Shown one piece after another: positions 1 to 6,884 of a stretch of 11,542 nt of DNA; position 1 is the stretch's first letter; every line of letters begins with the position of its first letter. The notes under the pieces are model-generated. The model ran no database searches. It worked only from the letters and a program-made list of their open reading frames with translations, and was not told where the DNA came from. Position numbers and translations under genes: made by a program. This stretch comes from Bacteroidota bacterium (GTDB taxonomy: Bacteria > Bacteroidota > Ignavibacteria > UBA10030 > UBA8401): NCBI GenBank assembly GCA_030824295.1, contig JAVBYA010000454.1, forward strand, positions 1 to 11,542. The letters run 5' to 3'.

Positions 1-2
1 AA

Positions 3-734
3 GAACATGCTGAACTCCATTTGATCTTTTCGATGCTCGTCACCACGGCGCGTCTTGAGCGGAACCCGACACTCAAGGACCAAGTGCGTGACCTGAACAT
101 GGAGTCATTGGTGTATGGACACCTGGGATATCCAGTCCTTCAGTCGGCAGATATCCTTTTGTATAAAGGGGAAGTGGTGCCGGTCGGCGAGGACCAGGTG
201 CCGCACATCGAGATCACCCGCGAGATCGCACGGCGTTTCAATGCGCAGTGGGGCGAGGTCTTCCCGGAACCGGAACCGAAGCTGACCAAGTTCGCTCGGC
301 TCACCGGACTGGACGGCGGACAGAAAATGAGCAAGTCTCTCGGCAATACCATCCTTCTCTCCGATCCTGCCGAAGAGATCCAGAAGAAGATGCGCACCGC
401 CGTGACCGATACGCTGAAGGTCCGCAAGAACGATCCAGGCAGACCGGATGTCTGCGTCGTCTTCTCGTACCATCAAAAATTCAACGCGGTCGAGGTCCCG
501 GAGATCCGGAGCGGCTGCGAATCCGGTGCACTCGGCTGCGTAGCATGCAAGCTGAACTGCTCCGCCAAGATCGCGGAGACACTTGCTCCGTTCCGTGAGA
601 AGCGTTCATATTACGAACAGAACATCAATGAAGTGAAGGATATCCTCGCACAGGGCGAGGCTCGGGCGCGCACCGAAGCGAAGACGACAATGACCGTCGT
701 CCGCGAGAAGATGAAGATCGGCGCCATTGCGTGA
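3..734 (+). CDS. trpS: Tryptophanyl-tRNA synthetase (TrpRS), 5'-truncated by window edge
   Basis: Class I aminoacyl-tRNA synthetase that charges tRNA(Trp) with tryptophan in the cytoplasm. The frame is open from position 3, where it reads Glu-His-Ala-Glu-Leu-His-Leu, the usual middle part of the TrpRS Rossmann fold, so the N-terminus with the HIGH-type motif lies outside the window. Visible here are the GEDQVPHIEITREIARRF segment (tryptophan/ATP site), the KMSKS signature at 324-338 inside GGQKMSKSLGNTI, and the C-terminal GCVACKLNC segment (typically GCxxCK in this family). About 243 residues remain of the roughly 330 expected, and the C-terminus looks complete. The TTG at 21 is internal and not a start. 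scpA follows after 17 nt, so the two are probably co-transcribed. Confidence 0.96.
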   Translation, partial: EHAELHLIFSMLVTTARLERNPTLKDQVRDLNMESLVYGHLGYPVLQSADILLYKGEVVPVGEDQVPHIEITREIARRFNAQWGEVFPEPEPKLTKFARLTGLDGGQKMSKSLGNTILLSDPAEEIQKKMRTAVTDTLKVRKNDPGRPDVCVVFSYHQKFNAVEVPEIRSGCESGALGCVACKLNCSAKIAETLAPFREKRSYYEQNINEVKDILAQGEARARTEAKTTMTVVREKMKIGAIA

Positions 735-751
735 ACGGTTTAGAATAATTC

Positions 752-1513
752 ATGGATAAAGCCTACAGGGTCAAATTATCGGATTTCGAAGGACCGCTCG
801 ACCTTCTCCTTTTCTTCATCAAGAGGGACGAGCTGGATATCTATGACATCCCGATAGCGAAGATCACGAAGGAATTCCTGGAGTACCTGCAGTATCTGCA
901 GGAACTGAATCTTGATATCGCCGGCGAGTTCATCGTCACCGCTGCCGAGCTGATGCAGATCAAGGCGCAGATGCTCCTGCCGCGTCCTGAAGGAGAAGCG
1001 GAAGAGGTGTTCGATCCGCGCGCAGAATTGGTCCGGCGTCTGTTGGAATACAAGCGGTGGAAGGAGATGGCGGAGGAATTGGAGCGGAAGCAGCTGCAGC
1101 ACCGCAAGGTCGCCTACCGTGGCAATTTCGAGAACGATCCGATGGTCGTGGAAGAGGGGGACGACGACGACATCATCCGTGATGTGACGCTGTTCGATCT
1201 GATCGCGGCCTTCCAGTTCGCGGTGAATAAGATGCCGCGCAAGCATGTGCACGAGATCAATAAACTGAACGTGTCGCTGGACGATCAGATGAAATACATC
1301 GTCGGTCTCTTCAAGGAAAAGAAAGAGGTCTCCTTCTTCGAGATCGTCATGGCCATGACGGAGAAGATCCGCATCGTCGTCACGTTCATTGCCGTGCTCG
1401 AACTGATGAAGCAGCAGATCATCGCCATCAGCCAGTTCGATCCGTACACGGACATCACCATCATCAAAGTGAGCGATAAGGAAGAGATCGCAACACCCGA
1501 TTCAACCTATTAG
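752..1513 (+). CDS. scpA: Segregation and condensation protein A (kleisin)
   Basis: ScpA is the kleisin that bridges the two heads of the SMC dimer and, with ScpB, forms the bacterial condensin used in chromosome compaction and segregation. The 253-residue product has the family's normal length. Its N-terminus reads DFEGPLDLLLFFIKRDELDI, the hallmark SMC-neck-binding helices. The acidic linker EEGDDDD lies near residues 131-137. The C-terminal winged helix (about 190-240) contains EVSFFEIVMAMTEKIRIV and TFIAVLELMKQQIIAISQ, which binds the SMC head. No clear Shine-Dalgarno sequence precedes the ATG. It sits 17 nt after trpS and 44 nt before scpB, the usual scpA-scpB order. Confidence 0.97.
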   Translation: MDKAYRVKLSDFEGPLDLLLFFIKRDELDIYDIPIAKITKEFLEYLQYLQELNLDIAGEFIVTAAELMQIKAQMLLPRPEGEAEEVFDPRAELVRRLLEYKRWKEMAEELERKQLQHRKVAYRGNFENDPMVVEEGDDDDIIRDVTLFDLIAAFQFAVNKMPRKHVHEINKLNVSLDDQMKYIVGLFKEKKEVSFFEIVMAMTEKIRIVVTFIAVLELMKQQIIAISQFDPYTDITIIKVSDKEEIATPDSTY

Positions 1514-1519
1514 GAACGT

Positions 1520-1561
1520 ATGCAGGACACAACACGACAGCATCGGAGAGCGAGAGCATGA
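1520..1561 (+). other. Possible 13-codon leader ORF coupled to scpB
   Basis: In the scpA-scpB gap an ATG at 1520 opens a 13-codon frame rich in Arg and Gln. Its TGA (1559-1561) overlaps the scpB ATG (1558-1560) as ATGA. AGGAA at 1512-1516, overlapping the scpA TAG, could serve as its ribosome binding site. It could deliver ribosomes to scpB by coupling. scpB also has its own GGAGAG about 8 nt before its start, so the ORF may be chance. No function is claimed. Confidence 0.22.
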
Positions 1562-3024
1562 GTGACGCACAACCGGAGGTCAATCCGGACGTGAAGCCGG
1601 AAACGGCTGCTGAGGACGTGGTCGTCTCGACCGAACTGAAGAACATCATCGAAGCATTGGTGTTCGCCAGCGACGAGCCGATGACCGTCCGGTTCATCCG
1701 TTCCATTGTGGACGATGTGAACAAGGACCGTCAGCCGTCGGACCACTATGCCGTGAATGCCGATATCATCCGCAAAGCGGTCACGGACCTGAACCGCGGT
1801 TATACCAAGATGGGATCCGGATTCCGCATCATCGAGATCGCCGGCGGATTCACCTATGCCACGCAGGAGCAATTCTCATCCTGGGTCGGCAAACTCGCCA
1901 AAGAGAAAGCACGCCGCCGATTGTCGCCCACTGCCGTGGAGACGCTCGCCATCATCGCCTACAAGCAGCCGATCGCGAAAGGGGAAGTGGAGTTCATCCG
2001 CGGTGTGAATGTCGACTACATCATCAATGCGCTGCTGGAGAAGGACCTCATCCACATCACCGGCCGTGCGAACACACCCGGGCGTCCGCTGCTGTACGGC
2101 ACCACACAGAAATTCCTCGAACATTTCGGTCTGAACGATCTGACCGATCTGCCGAAGCCGCGCGAGATCGCCGAGCTCATCAACGAAACAGAGATCGAAG
2201 TGGACCGCCGGCTGCTCGCAGAGCAACAGGAGTTGGAATTCAAAGAGGACCTGGAGAAGAAACTCGAAGGGAACGAAGGATCCAAGAACAAACCGGGGAA
2301 ACAACCGAAGGTCAAAGTTCCGGAGAATATCAAAGAAGAGAACCGCCGTGCGGCGAAACAGGACGGTGCTGAGATCCCTGCACCGGCCGAGCAAACATCA
2401 GCGGACGGAGAACGTTCCGCAGAAGGAGAGTCATCATCAGAAAGCAATTTGACAGCAGCAGAAGCAGCGCTCACAGTACCGGAAAACGGTCAGGCGCTCC
2501 CGGTGGAAAACGCACCGGTTCTTTCGGAGGGAAGCGAAGCGGCACTGGAACAGGCACTGGCGGATTCGGAGGAAAACGGAGCAGCGCCGGAAGCGGTCCT
2601 GGAGGATTCAGCGGTAAGCGAAGCGTCTCCGGAAGCGCATCGTTCGGAAGCGGCACTCGCGCAGGATATGGTGCACCGGCTGGAGGCGGAGACCGCCGAC
2701 GGACCGGAAGGACTGACGACCGGCGCACAGGACCATCCGCCGGCGGACGTCCGGGCAGTTCCGGAGGAAAGCGTACAGGATCCTTCGATCCCCGCAAGCC
2801 TAAGTTCGGAACCGGCCGTCCGGGAGGAAGCACTGTTGGAACCCGCGACCGCAGCACTCGGGACTACACCGGAAGAAGTGATCGTCCGCGGACAGGAGCA
2901 AAGCCCGACCGCAGACGAACCCAGGCCGCAGGAGGGTACGGAACAAAACGCCCCGGGCCAGGAAAAAGGGTGGAGCAAGTGGAAGAACAAAGTGAAAACG
3001 TTCTTCCAGAAACTCTTCGCATAA
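1558..3024 (+). CDS. scpB: Segregation and condensation protein B, with anomalous read-through tail
   Basis: ScpB dimers bind the ScpA kleisin in the SMC-ScpAB condensin. Residues 23-115 form the first winged helix (ELKNIIEALVFASDEPM onward). Residues 121-200 form the second, with the conserved SPTAVETLAIIAYKQPIAKG, FIRGV, GRPLLYGTT and FLEHFGLNDLTDLP. A charged coiled-coil-like stretch follows to about residue 265. The start is supported by GGAGAG about 8 nt upstream. The product as read is 488 residues, far longer than the 200-300 usual for ScpB. From residue 294 it is an acidic Glu/Ala/Ser/Pro-rich tail ending in a basic aromatic segment (WSKWKNKVKTFFQKLF). This tail is read one frame off a Gly/Arg-rich coding frame belonging to the next gene. 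Codon 294 (TCA, 2437-2439) would be TGA after one base change, giving a 293-residue ScpB. I regard residues 1-293 as the real protein and the remainder as doubtful. Confidence 0.93.
   Translation: MSDAQPEVNPDVKPETAAEDVVVSTELKNIIEALVFASDEPMTVRFIRSIVDDVNKDRQPSDHYAVNADIIRKAVTDLNRGYTKMGSGFRIIEIAGGFTYATQEQFSSWVGKLAKEKARRRLSPTAVETLAIIAYKQPIAKGEVEFIRGVNVDYIINALLEKDLIHITGRANTPGRPLLYGTTQKFLEHFGLNDLTDLPKPREIAELINETEIEVDRRLLAEQQELEFKEDLEKKLEGNEGSKNKPGKQPKVKVPENIKEENRRAAKQDGAEIPAPAEQTSADGERSAEGESSSESNLTAAEAALTVPENGQALPVENAPVLSEGSEAALEQALADSEENGAAPEAVLEDSAVSEASPEAHRSEAALAQDMVHRLEAETADGPEGLTTGAQDHPPADVRAVPEESVQDPSIPASLSSEPAVREEALLEPATAALGTTPEEVIVRGQEQSPTADEPRPQEGTEQNAPGQEKGWSKWKNKVKTFFQKLFA
2423..2439 (+). 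promoter_or_regulatory. Shine-Dalgarno plus degraded ATGA stop/start junction (scpB/rluB)
   Basis: AAGGAG lies at 2423-2428, 7 nt before the ATC codon at 2436, which is in frame with the pseudouridine synthase and continues Arg-Lys-Gln-Phe-Asp. The four bases at 2436-2439 read ATCA. If base 2438 were G they would read ATGA, which is both a start for the downstream gene and a TGA stop in the scpB frame. Another ATC at 2433 would behave the same way but with only a 4-nt spacer. Seen directly: the motif, the spacing and both frames. Inferred: that this was, or still is, the translation start of the downstream gene. Confidence 0.6.
2436..2969 (+). other. Arg/Gly-rich N-terminal extension frame of the pseudouridine synthase
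   Basis: The reading frame of the downstream pseudouridine synthase stays open from 2373, after a TGA at 2370-2372. From the ATC at 2436 it encodes 178 residues dominated by Gly, Arg, Ser, Thr and Lys. GGKR or GKR motifs recur at about 2481, 2502, 2526, 2568, 2613 and 2763, with phrases such as FGGKRS and GGFSGKRS. Later it contains DRRRTGRTDDRRTG and RSDRPRTGAKPDRRR. Low-complexity basic N-terminal tails of this kind are common on RluB-type enzymes of Bacteroidota relatives, where they presumably contact rRNA. Repeat copies differ mainly at third positions of this frame. No ATG, GTG, TTG or CTG occurs in frame before GTG 2970, so whether it is translated depends on the base call or on AUC initiation. 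Confidence 0.6.
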
Positions 3025-3749
3025 ACCGGTTCCTTGCCATGGTCGGCGTTGCTTCACGGCGTGCGGCCGAAGAGATGATCGCCAACGGCGAAGTGGAATT
3101 GAACGGCACCGTCGTGAAGGAACTCGGCACGAAAGTGAATCCGCAGTCCGATATCGTCAAGGTGAACGGACAGACCTATTCCCTTGCTCAGAAACTTGTC
3201 TACATCATCCTGAACAAACCGAAGGATTTCATCACTACGGCGAGCGATGAAAAAGGCCGCCGGACGGTGATGGACCTCGTCAACACGCGCGAACGGATCT
3301 ATCCGGTAGGACGGCTCGACCGCCAGACCACCGGTGTGCTGCTGCTGACCAACGACGGTATGCTCGCCAACAAACTGATGCATCCCTCCAGTGAGGTTGT
3401 GAAGACCTACCATGTCTCTCTGGACAAAGGACTGGACACTGTGCATGCGGAGAAACTCGCATCCGGAGTGTATCTGGAGGACGGCAAGACCGCACCGGCG
3501 GAACTGGAGATCATTCCCGGTACGAAAAGCCGCGAAGTGGTCGTCCATATCCACGAAGGGAAGAACCGTCAGGTCCGCCGCATGTTCGAATCGTTCGGTT
3601 ACGAGATCGAACGGCTCCACCGCTTGACCTATGCCGGACTCACGGTGCAGGGTCTTCAGCGCGGTATGTGGCGTCATCTGAATGACAAGGAGATCAAGCA
3701 TCTCAAGAAACAGACCAGTGCTGCTCCGGAAAAGAAAATCACTATCTAA
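2970..3749 (+). CDS. rluB: rRNA pseudouridine synthase, RsuA/RluB/E/F family (start uncertain)
   Basis: The enzyme converts a specific uridine of rRNA to pseudouridine. With the GTG start at 2970 the product is 259 residues. The S4 RNA-binding domain is at about 17-65 (LRINRFLAMVGVASRRAAEE, then GEVELNGTVV). The catalytic domain follows, with YPVGRLDRQTTGVLLLTNDG carrying the catalytic Asp at residue 117 (codon 3318-3320), and GKNRQVRRMFESFGYEIERL near residue 200. The S4 and catalytic domains are complete. The GTG start overlaps scpB by 55 nt and has no good ribosome binding site. An alternative start at ATC 2436, with AAGGAG upstream, gives 437 residues with an Arg/Gly-rich extension, and I consider this the ancestral form. 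The assignment to RluB rather than RsuA, RluE or RluF rests on general sequence style and on the scpAB neighbourhood, where rluB is commonly found. malQ starts 13 nt downstream. Confidence 0.92.
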   Translation: MEQVEEQSENVLPETLRINRFLAMVGVASRRAAEEMIANGEVELNGTVVKELGTKVNPQSDIVKVNGQTYSLAQKLVYIILNKPKDFITTASDEKGRRTVMDLVNTRERIYPVGRLDRQTTGVLLLTNDGMLANKLMHPSSEVVKTYHVSLDKGLDTVHAEKLASGVYLEDGKTAPAELEIIPGTKSREVVVHIHEGKNRQVRRMFESFGYEIERLHRLTYAGLTVQGLQRGMWRHLNDKEIKHLKKQTSAAPEKKITI

Positions 3750-3762
3750 CATACTGACGAAT

Positions 3763-5307
3763 ATGACGACGTTCGAACGCAGTGCCGGTATTCTCCTGCA
3801 TCCTACATCACTCCCCGGACCGTTCGGTTCCGGTGACCTCGGTGCATCCTCCTATCATTTCATCGACTGGCTCGTTGTTGCCGGACAGAAGCTGTGGCAG
3901 ATGCTGCCTCTCGGTCCGGTCGGCATGGGTGATTCCCCGTACATGTGTCTCTCGGCATTTGCCGGAGAACCGTTGCTGATCGATCTAAACGAATTGGTGA
4001 AGAACGGCTGGCTTCCGGAACAGCAGCTTCTGGATCCTCCTCCTTTTCAAAAACAGAAGGTCCATTTCGGCGACGTCAAAGAGTATCGCATGGCACGGCT
4101 CCGTACGGCTGCAGGGGCATTCTTTGCGAAGGAAAACAAAGCGCAGATGGAGGACTTCCATTCCTTCTGCCGGAAGCAGAAAGCATGGCTGGATGATTAT
4201 GCGCTCTTCATGGCGCTCATCCGGAAGTATAACGGTACCGAATGGAGTACATGGGATTCCGGCATCGTCAACCGGACCGCAGCATCCATGAAAGCTGTCC
4301 GGACAGAACTCGCAGAGGAGATCCGGTTCTGGCAGTTCACGCAGTGGTGTTTCTTCCGCCAGTGGTTCGCATTGAAAAGATATGCGAACGAACGCGGCGT
4401 GAAGATCGTCGGTGATATCCCCATCTTCATCGCCTATCAAAGCGCCGATGTGTGGGCCAATCCGCATCTCTTCCATCTGGACAAACAGATGAAACCGAAG
4501 TTCGTCGCCGGCGTCCCGCCCGATTATTTCTCGGTGACCGGACAGCGGTGGGGGAATCCCCTCTATGACTGGAAGGCGATGCACGAAGAGAAATATGCCT
4601 GGTTCATCGAACGCATCCGCACAACGCTCGAACTCGTGGATATCGTCCGCATCGATCACTTCCGCGGCTTTGCCGGTTACTGGGAGATCCCGGCGACCGA
4701 AGCGACCGCCGTCAAAGGACGCTGGGTGAAAGGTCCCGGCGCCAAGCTGTTCGATGCCATCGAAAAGAAACTCGGCAAGATGCCCATCATCGCAGAGGAC
4801 CTCGGCGAGATCACGCCGGATGTCGTGGAACTGCGTGACCGCTATAATTTCCCCGGTATGCGCATCCTGCAGTTCGCATTCGCTGCGGACACGAAGAACA
4901 ATTTCCTTCCGCACAATTACGTTGCCAATACGGTGGTCTACTCCGGAACGCATGATAACGATACCACCATCGGCTGGTTCCATTCCGCCACCGAGCGGGA
5001 ACGGGAGTTCGTGAAACGGTATGTCGGCACCTCGGGTTCAGAGATCCATTGGGACCTTATCCGTCTTGCATCACAGTCCGTTGCCGTCATGGCCGTCGTG
5101 CCGTTCCAGGATGTTCTCGGACTCGGTACGGAGGCACGCATGAACATGCCGGGACATGCACTCGGTAACTGGTCATGGCGTTTCACGTGGGACCAGGTGC
5201 AGTCATGGCACGCATTGAGATTGTACGAGATCGCCGCTCTCACGAACCGCACTCCCGCGGACCGGCTTACGCTTCCCGCGTATCCGGCCGGGAAAGCTCA
5301 ACCTTGA
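3763..5307 (+). CDS. malQ: 4-alpha-glucanotransferase (amylomaltase, GH77)
   Basis: Cytoplasmic disproportionating enzyme that transfers alpha-1,4-glucan segments between maltodextrins and releases glucose, in glycogen or maltodextrin turnover. The product is 514 residues, the usual length. The N-terminus RSAGILLHPTSLPGPFGSGD is the standard GH77 opening. The catalytic residues lie in RIDHFRGF (nucleophile Asp298, codon 4654), IIAEDLGEITPDV (acid/base Glu345, codon 4795) and GTHDNDTT (Asp398, codon 4954). The ATG at 3763 was chosen because the conserved region begins a few residues after it. Starting at 3682 would add about 27 basic residues that overlap the pseudouridine synthase. It lies 13 nt after that gene and 19 nt before dacB, consistent with one transcript, although the functions are unrelated. 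Confidence 0.96.
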   Translation: MTTFERSAGILLHPTSLPGPFGSGDLGASSYHFIDWLVVAGQKLWQMLPLGPVGMGDSPYMCLSAFAGEPLLIDLNELVKNGWLPEQQLLDPPPFQKQKVHFGDVKEYRMARLRTAAGAFFAKENKAQMEDFHSFCRKQKAWLDDYALFMALIRKYNGTEWSTWDSGIVNRTAASMKAVRTELAEEIRFWQFTQWCFFRQWFALKRYANERGVKIVGDIPIFIAYQSADVWANPHLFHLDKQMKPKFVAGVPPDYFSVTGQRWGNPLYDWKAMHEEKYAWFIERIRTTLELVDIVRIDHFRGFAGYWEIPATEATAVKGRWVKGPGAKLFDAIEKKLGKMPIIAEDLGEITPDVVELRDRYNFPGMRILQFAFAADTKNNFLPHNYVANTVVYSGTHDNDTTIGWFHSATEREREFVKRYVGTSGSEIHWDLIRLASQSVAVMAVVPFQDVLGLGTEARMNMPGHALGNWSWRFTWDQVQSWHALRLYEIAALTNRTPADRLTLPAYPAGKAQP

Positions 5308-5326
5308 CCTTCGAAAGTCCGATAGT

Positions 5327-6826
5327 ATGAGAATTCTTCTCGCTTTGACCCTGTCCGCACTCATTCTTGCCGGTTGTTCCGGACAAGGTGCGTCCACGAC
5401 CGCTGCTCTTCCTCCGATGGAACAGCTCAATGCCGGACTCGACCGTCTCTTCGAAGATCCGCAGTTCGAGAATGCTCACTGGGGTGTGCTCATCAGGTCA
5501 TTGAAGACCGGAGAGACGGTGTATGCACGGAATGAACGCAAGATGTTCATGCCGGCATCGAATATGAAACTGCTCACTTCCTCCGCTGCAGCGGTCGCGC
5601 TCACTCCGGAGTATCGATATGTAACGCGCCTCGTGACAACAGGATCGGTGAAGGACAGTGTGCTGAATGGTGATCTCATCATCGTCGGCAGCGGCGACCC
5701 TTCCATCTCCGGGCGATTCGACAGCGGTCGTGTGACGATCACCTTCGAACAATGGGCGGACAGTCTGAAACTCCTCGGCATTAAAAAGATCAACGGGAAT
5801 ATCATCGGGGATGACAATTGTTTCGACGACGATGATTATGGCTCCGGATGGTCAGCGGATTATGAGACCGATTATTATGCGGCGCAGATCAGCGGACTCT
5901 GTTTCAATGACAATTGCGTCGATATCACGGTCATTCCTTCTGCAACGCTCTCCGGACCATGCTCGCTCTCCGTTTCACCGGCCACCAGCTACGTCACGCT
6001 CGTCAACAAGACCATCACCGCCGCTGCGACCGATTCGGTGAATGACATCTGGTTCGAACGGAAGAGGGGGACGAATATCATCATCGTCCACGGCATCATG
6101 TCGCAGGGAAAGCGCCCGTGGATCGAATCCGTCACGGTTGAGAATCCGACCCTGTTCACCGCTGCGGTCCTGAAGGAAGTGCTCGTTGCCAAAGGGATCG
6201 CCGTGAAGGGAAGCTGGGCGGATGTGGACGATCTGAATGACACGATCCGATATGATTCTACTCGTCAATTGGCATCCTTCACATCGCGTCCGTACGCCGA
6301 ACTTGTCAAAGTGGTCAACAAACCGAGCCACAATATGTACACCGAACAGGTGTTCCGGACAATGGGCAGAGAGAGATTCGGTGTCGGTTCAATGAGGAAT
6401 GGTCGTGCGGCCGCCAACCCGATCCTTGCCGGATGGGGCGTCGATACGGTCCGTCTCCGCATTGCGGACGGTTCCGGTCTTTCGCGTCAGGACCTTATCA
6501 CGCCGAACGATATCGTTGCGATCCTTTCCGGGATGAGCAAGGAACCGAGCTTCACGGTATTCTATGAATCGCTTCCCATCGCCGGTGTCGACGGTACGAT
6601 CCGCCGCCGTATGCGCGGGACGAAAGCGGAAGGGAACGTGCGGGCAAAGACCGGCTCCATCGGCTACGTCCGTAATCTTTCAGGATATGTCACCAGCGCA
6701 GACGGCGAGATGTTCGTCTTCTCTCTGCTGGCGAACCATTACACCGTTCCCACACCGCAGGTGGAGAAGGTGCAGGATGAGGTGTGTGTGCGACTGGCAA
6801 ACTTTAGTAGAACTGAAAGCAAATAG
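5327..6826 (+). CDS. dacB: D-alanyl-D-alanine carboxypeptidase/endopeptidase, PBP4 type (peptidase S13), lipoprotein
   Basis: This penicillin-binding protein trims terminal D-Ala from, or cleaves cross-links in, peptidoglycan in the cell envelope. It is 499 residues. Residues 1-17 form a lipoprotein signal peptide ending in the lipobox LAGC (Cys17), followed by Ser, so it is predicted to be lipid-anchored rather than the soluble periplasmic form of E. coli. The three penicillin-binding motifs are present: SNMK at 78-81 (nucleophile Ser78), SHN at 334-336 and KTG at 441-443. The conserved DGSGLSR is at 381-387. The region of about 100-300 between motifs 1 and 2 is the insertion (domains II/III) typical of S13 enzymes. 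No Shine-Dalgarno sequence is visible. The TAG stop directly abuts the AT-rich element that follows. Confidence 0.95.
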   Translation: MRILLALTLSALILAGCSGQGASTTAALPPMEQLNAGLDRLFEDPQFENAHWGVLIRSLKTGETVYARNERKMFMPASNMKLLTSSAAAVALTPEYRYVTRLVTTGSVKDSVLNGDLIIVGSGDPSISGRFDSGRVTITFEQWADSLKLLGIKKINGNIIGDDNCFDDDDYGSGWSADYETDYYAAQISGLCFNDNCVDITVIPSATLSGPCSLSVSPATSYVTLVNKTITAAATDSVNDIWFERKRGTNIIIVHGIMSQGKRPWIESVTVENPTLFTAAVLKEVLVAKGIAVKGSWADVDDLNDTIRYDSTRQLASFTSRPYAELVKVVNKPSHNMYTEQVFRTMGRERFGVGSMRNGRAAANPILAGWGVDTVRLRIADGSGLSRQDLITPNDIVAILSGMSKEPSFTVFYESLPIAGVDGTIRRRMRGTKAEGNVRAKTGSIGYVRNLSGYVTSADGEMFVFSLLANHYTVPTPQVEKVQDEVCVRLANFSRTESK

Positions 6827-6836
6827 GAATACCAAG

Positions 6837-6857
6837 TTCCAAATTCCAAATTCCAAA
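6837..6857 (+). repeat. Left heptamer array, three perfect TTCCAAA copies
   Basis: TTCCAAA occurs at 6837, 6844 and 6851 in exact 7-nt tandem, preceded by a looser copy (ACCAAG) at 6831. It begins just after the dacB stop and is the inverted partner of the array before lysS. Confidence 0.85.
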
Positions 6858-6884
6858 CTTGCTATCCAACGCGTTGACAGGTCG

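Noticed and set aside
2348..2453. GTG at 2348 in the third frame ending ATT TGA C at 2447, like the prfB +1 frameshift site, leading into the RluB frame
   Set aside because: The match is only to the UGA-C context. The stimulating Shine-Dalgarno is not at the right distance, and the AAGGAG present is correctly placed for initiation at 2436 instead.
2963..2970. A-run followed by GGG as a -1 frameshift site joining ScpB to RluB
   Set aside because: AAAAAGGG is not a good tandem slippery heptamer, because the second codon would have to re-pair as AGG. Slippage here would also leave the selected Arg/Gly-rich tract unexplained. The ATGA reconstruction explains more.
2471..2990. Long antisense open frames across the scpB tail (2471-2857 and 2490-2990, - strand)
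   Set aside because: The + strand here is poor in T, so stops are rare in several frames at once. The antisense products are Pro/Ser/Ala low-complexity with no recognisable domain or start signal.
3682..3762. Longer malQ N-terminus from an ATG at 3682
   Set aside because: It adds a basic stretch overlapping the pseudouridine synthase. The conserved GH77 start fits ATG 3763.
6564..6884. Longer four-helix-bundle protein starting at 6564
   Set aside because: That part is an out-of-frame shadow of dacB and the left repeat array. The family similarity begins at ATG 6885.
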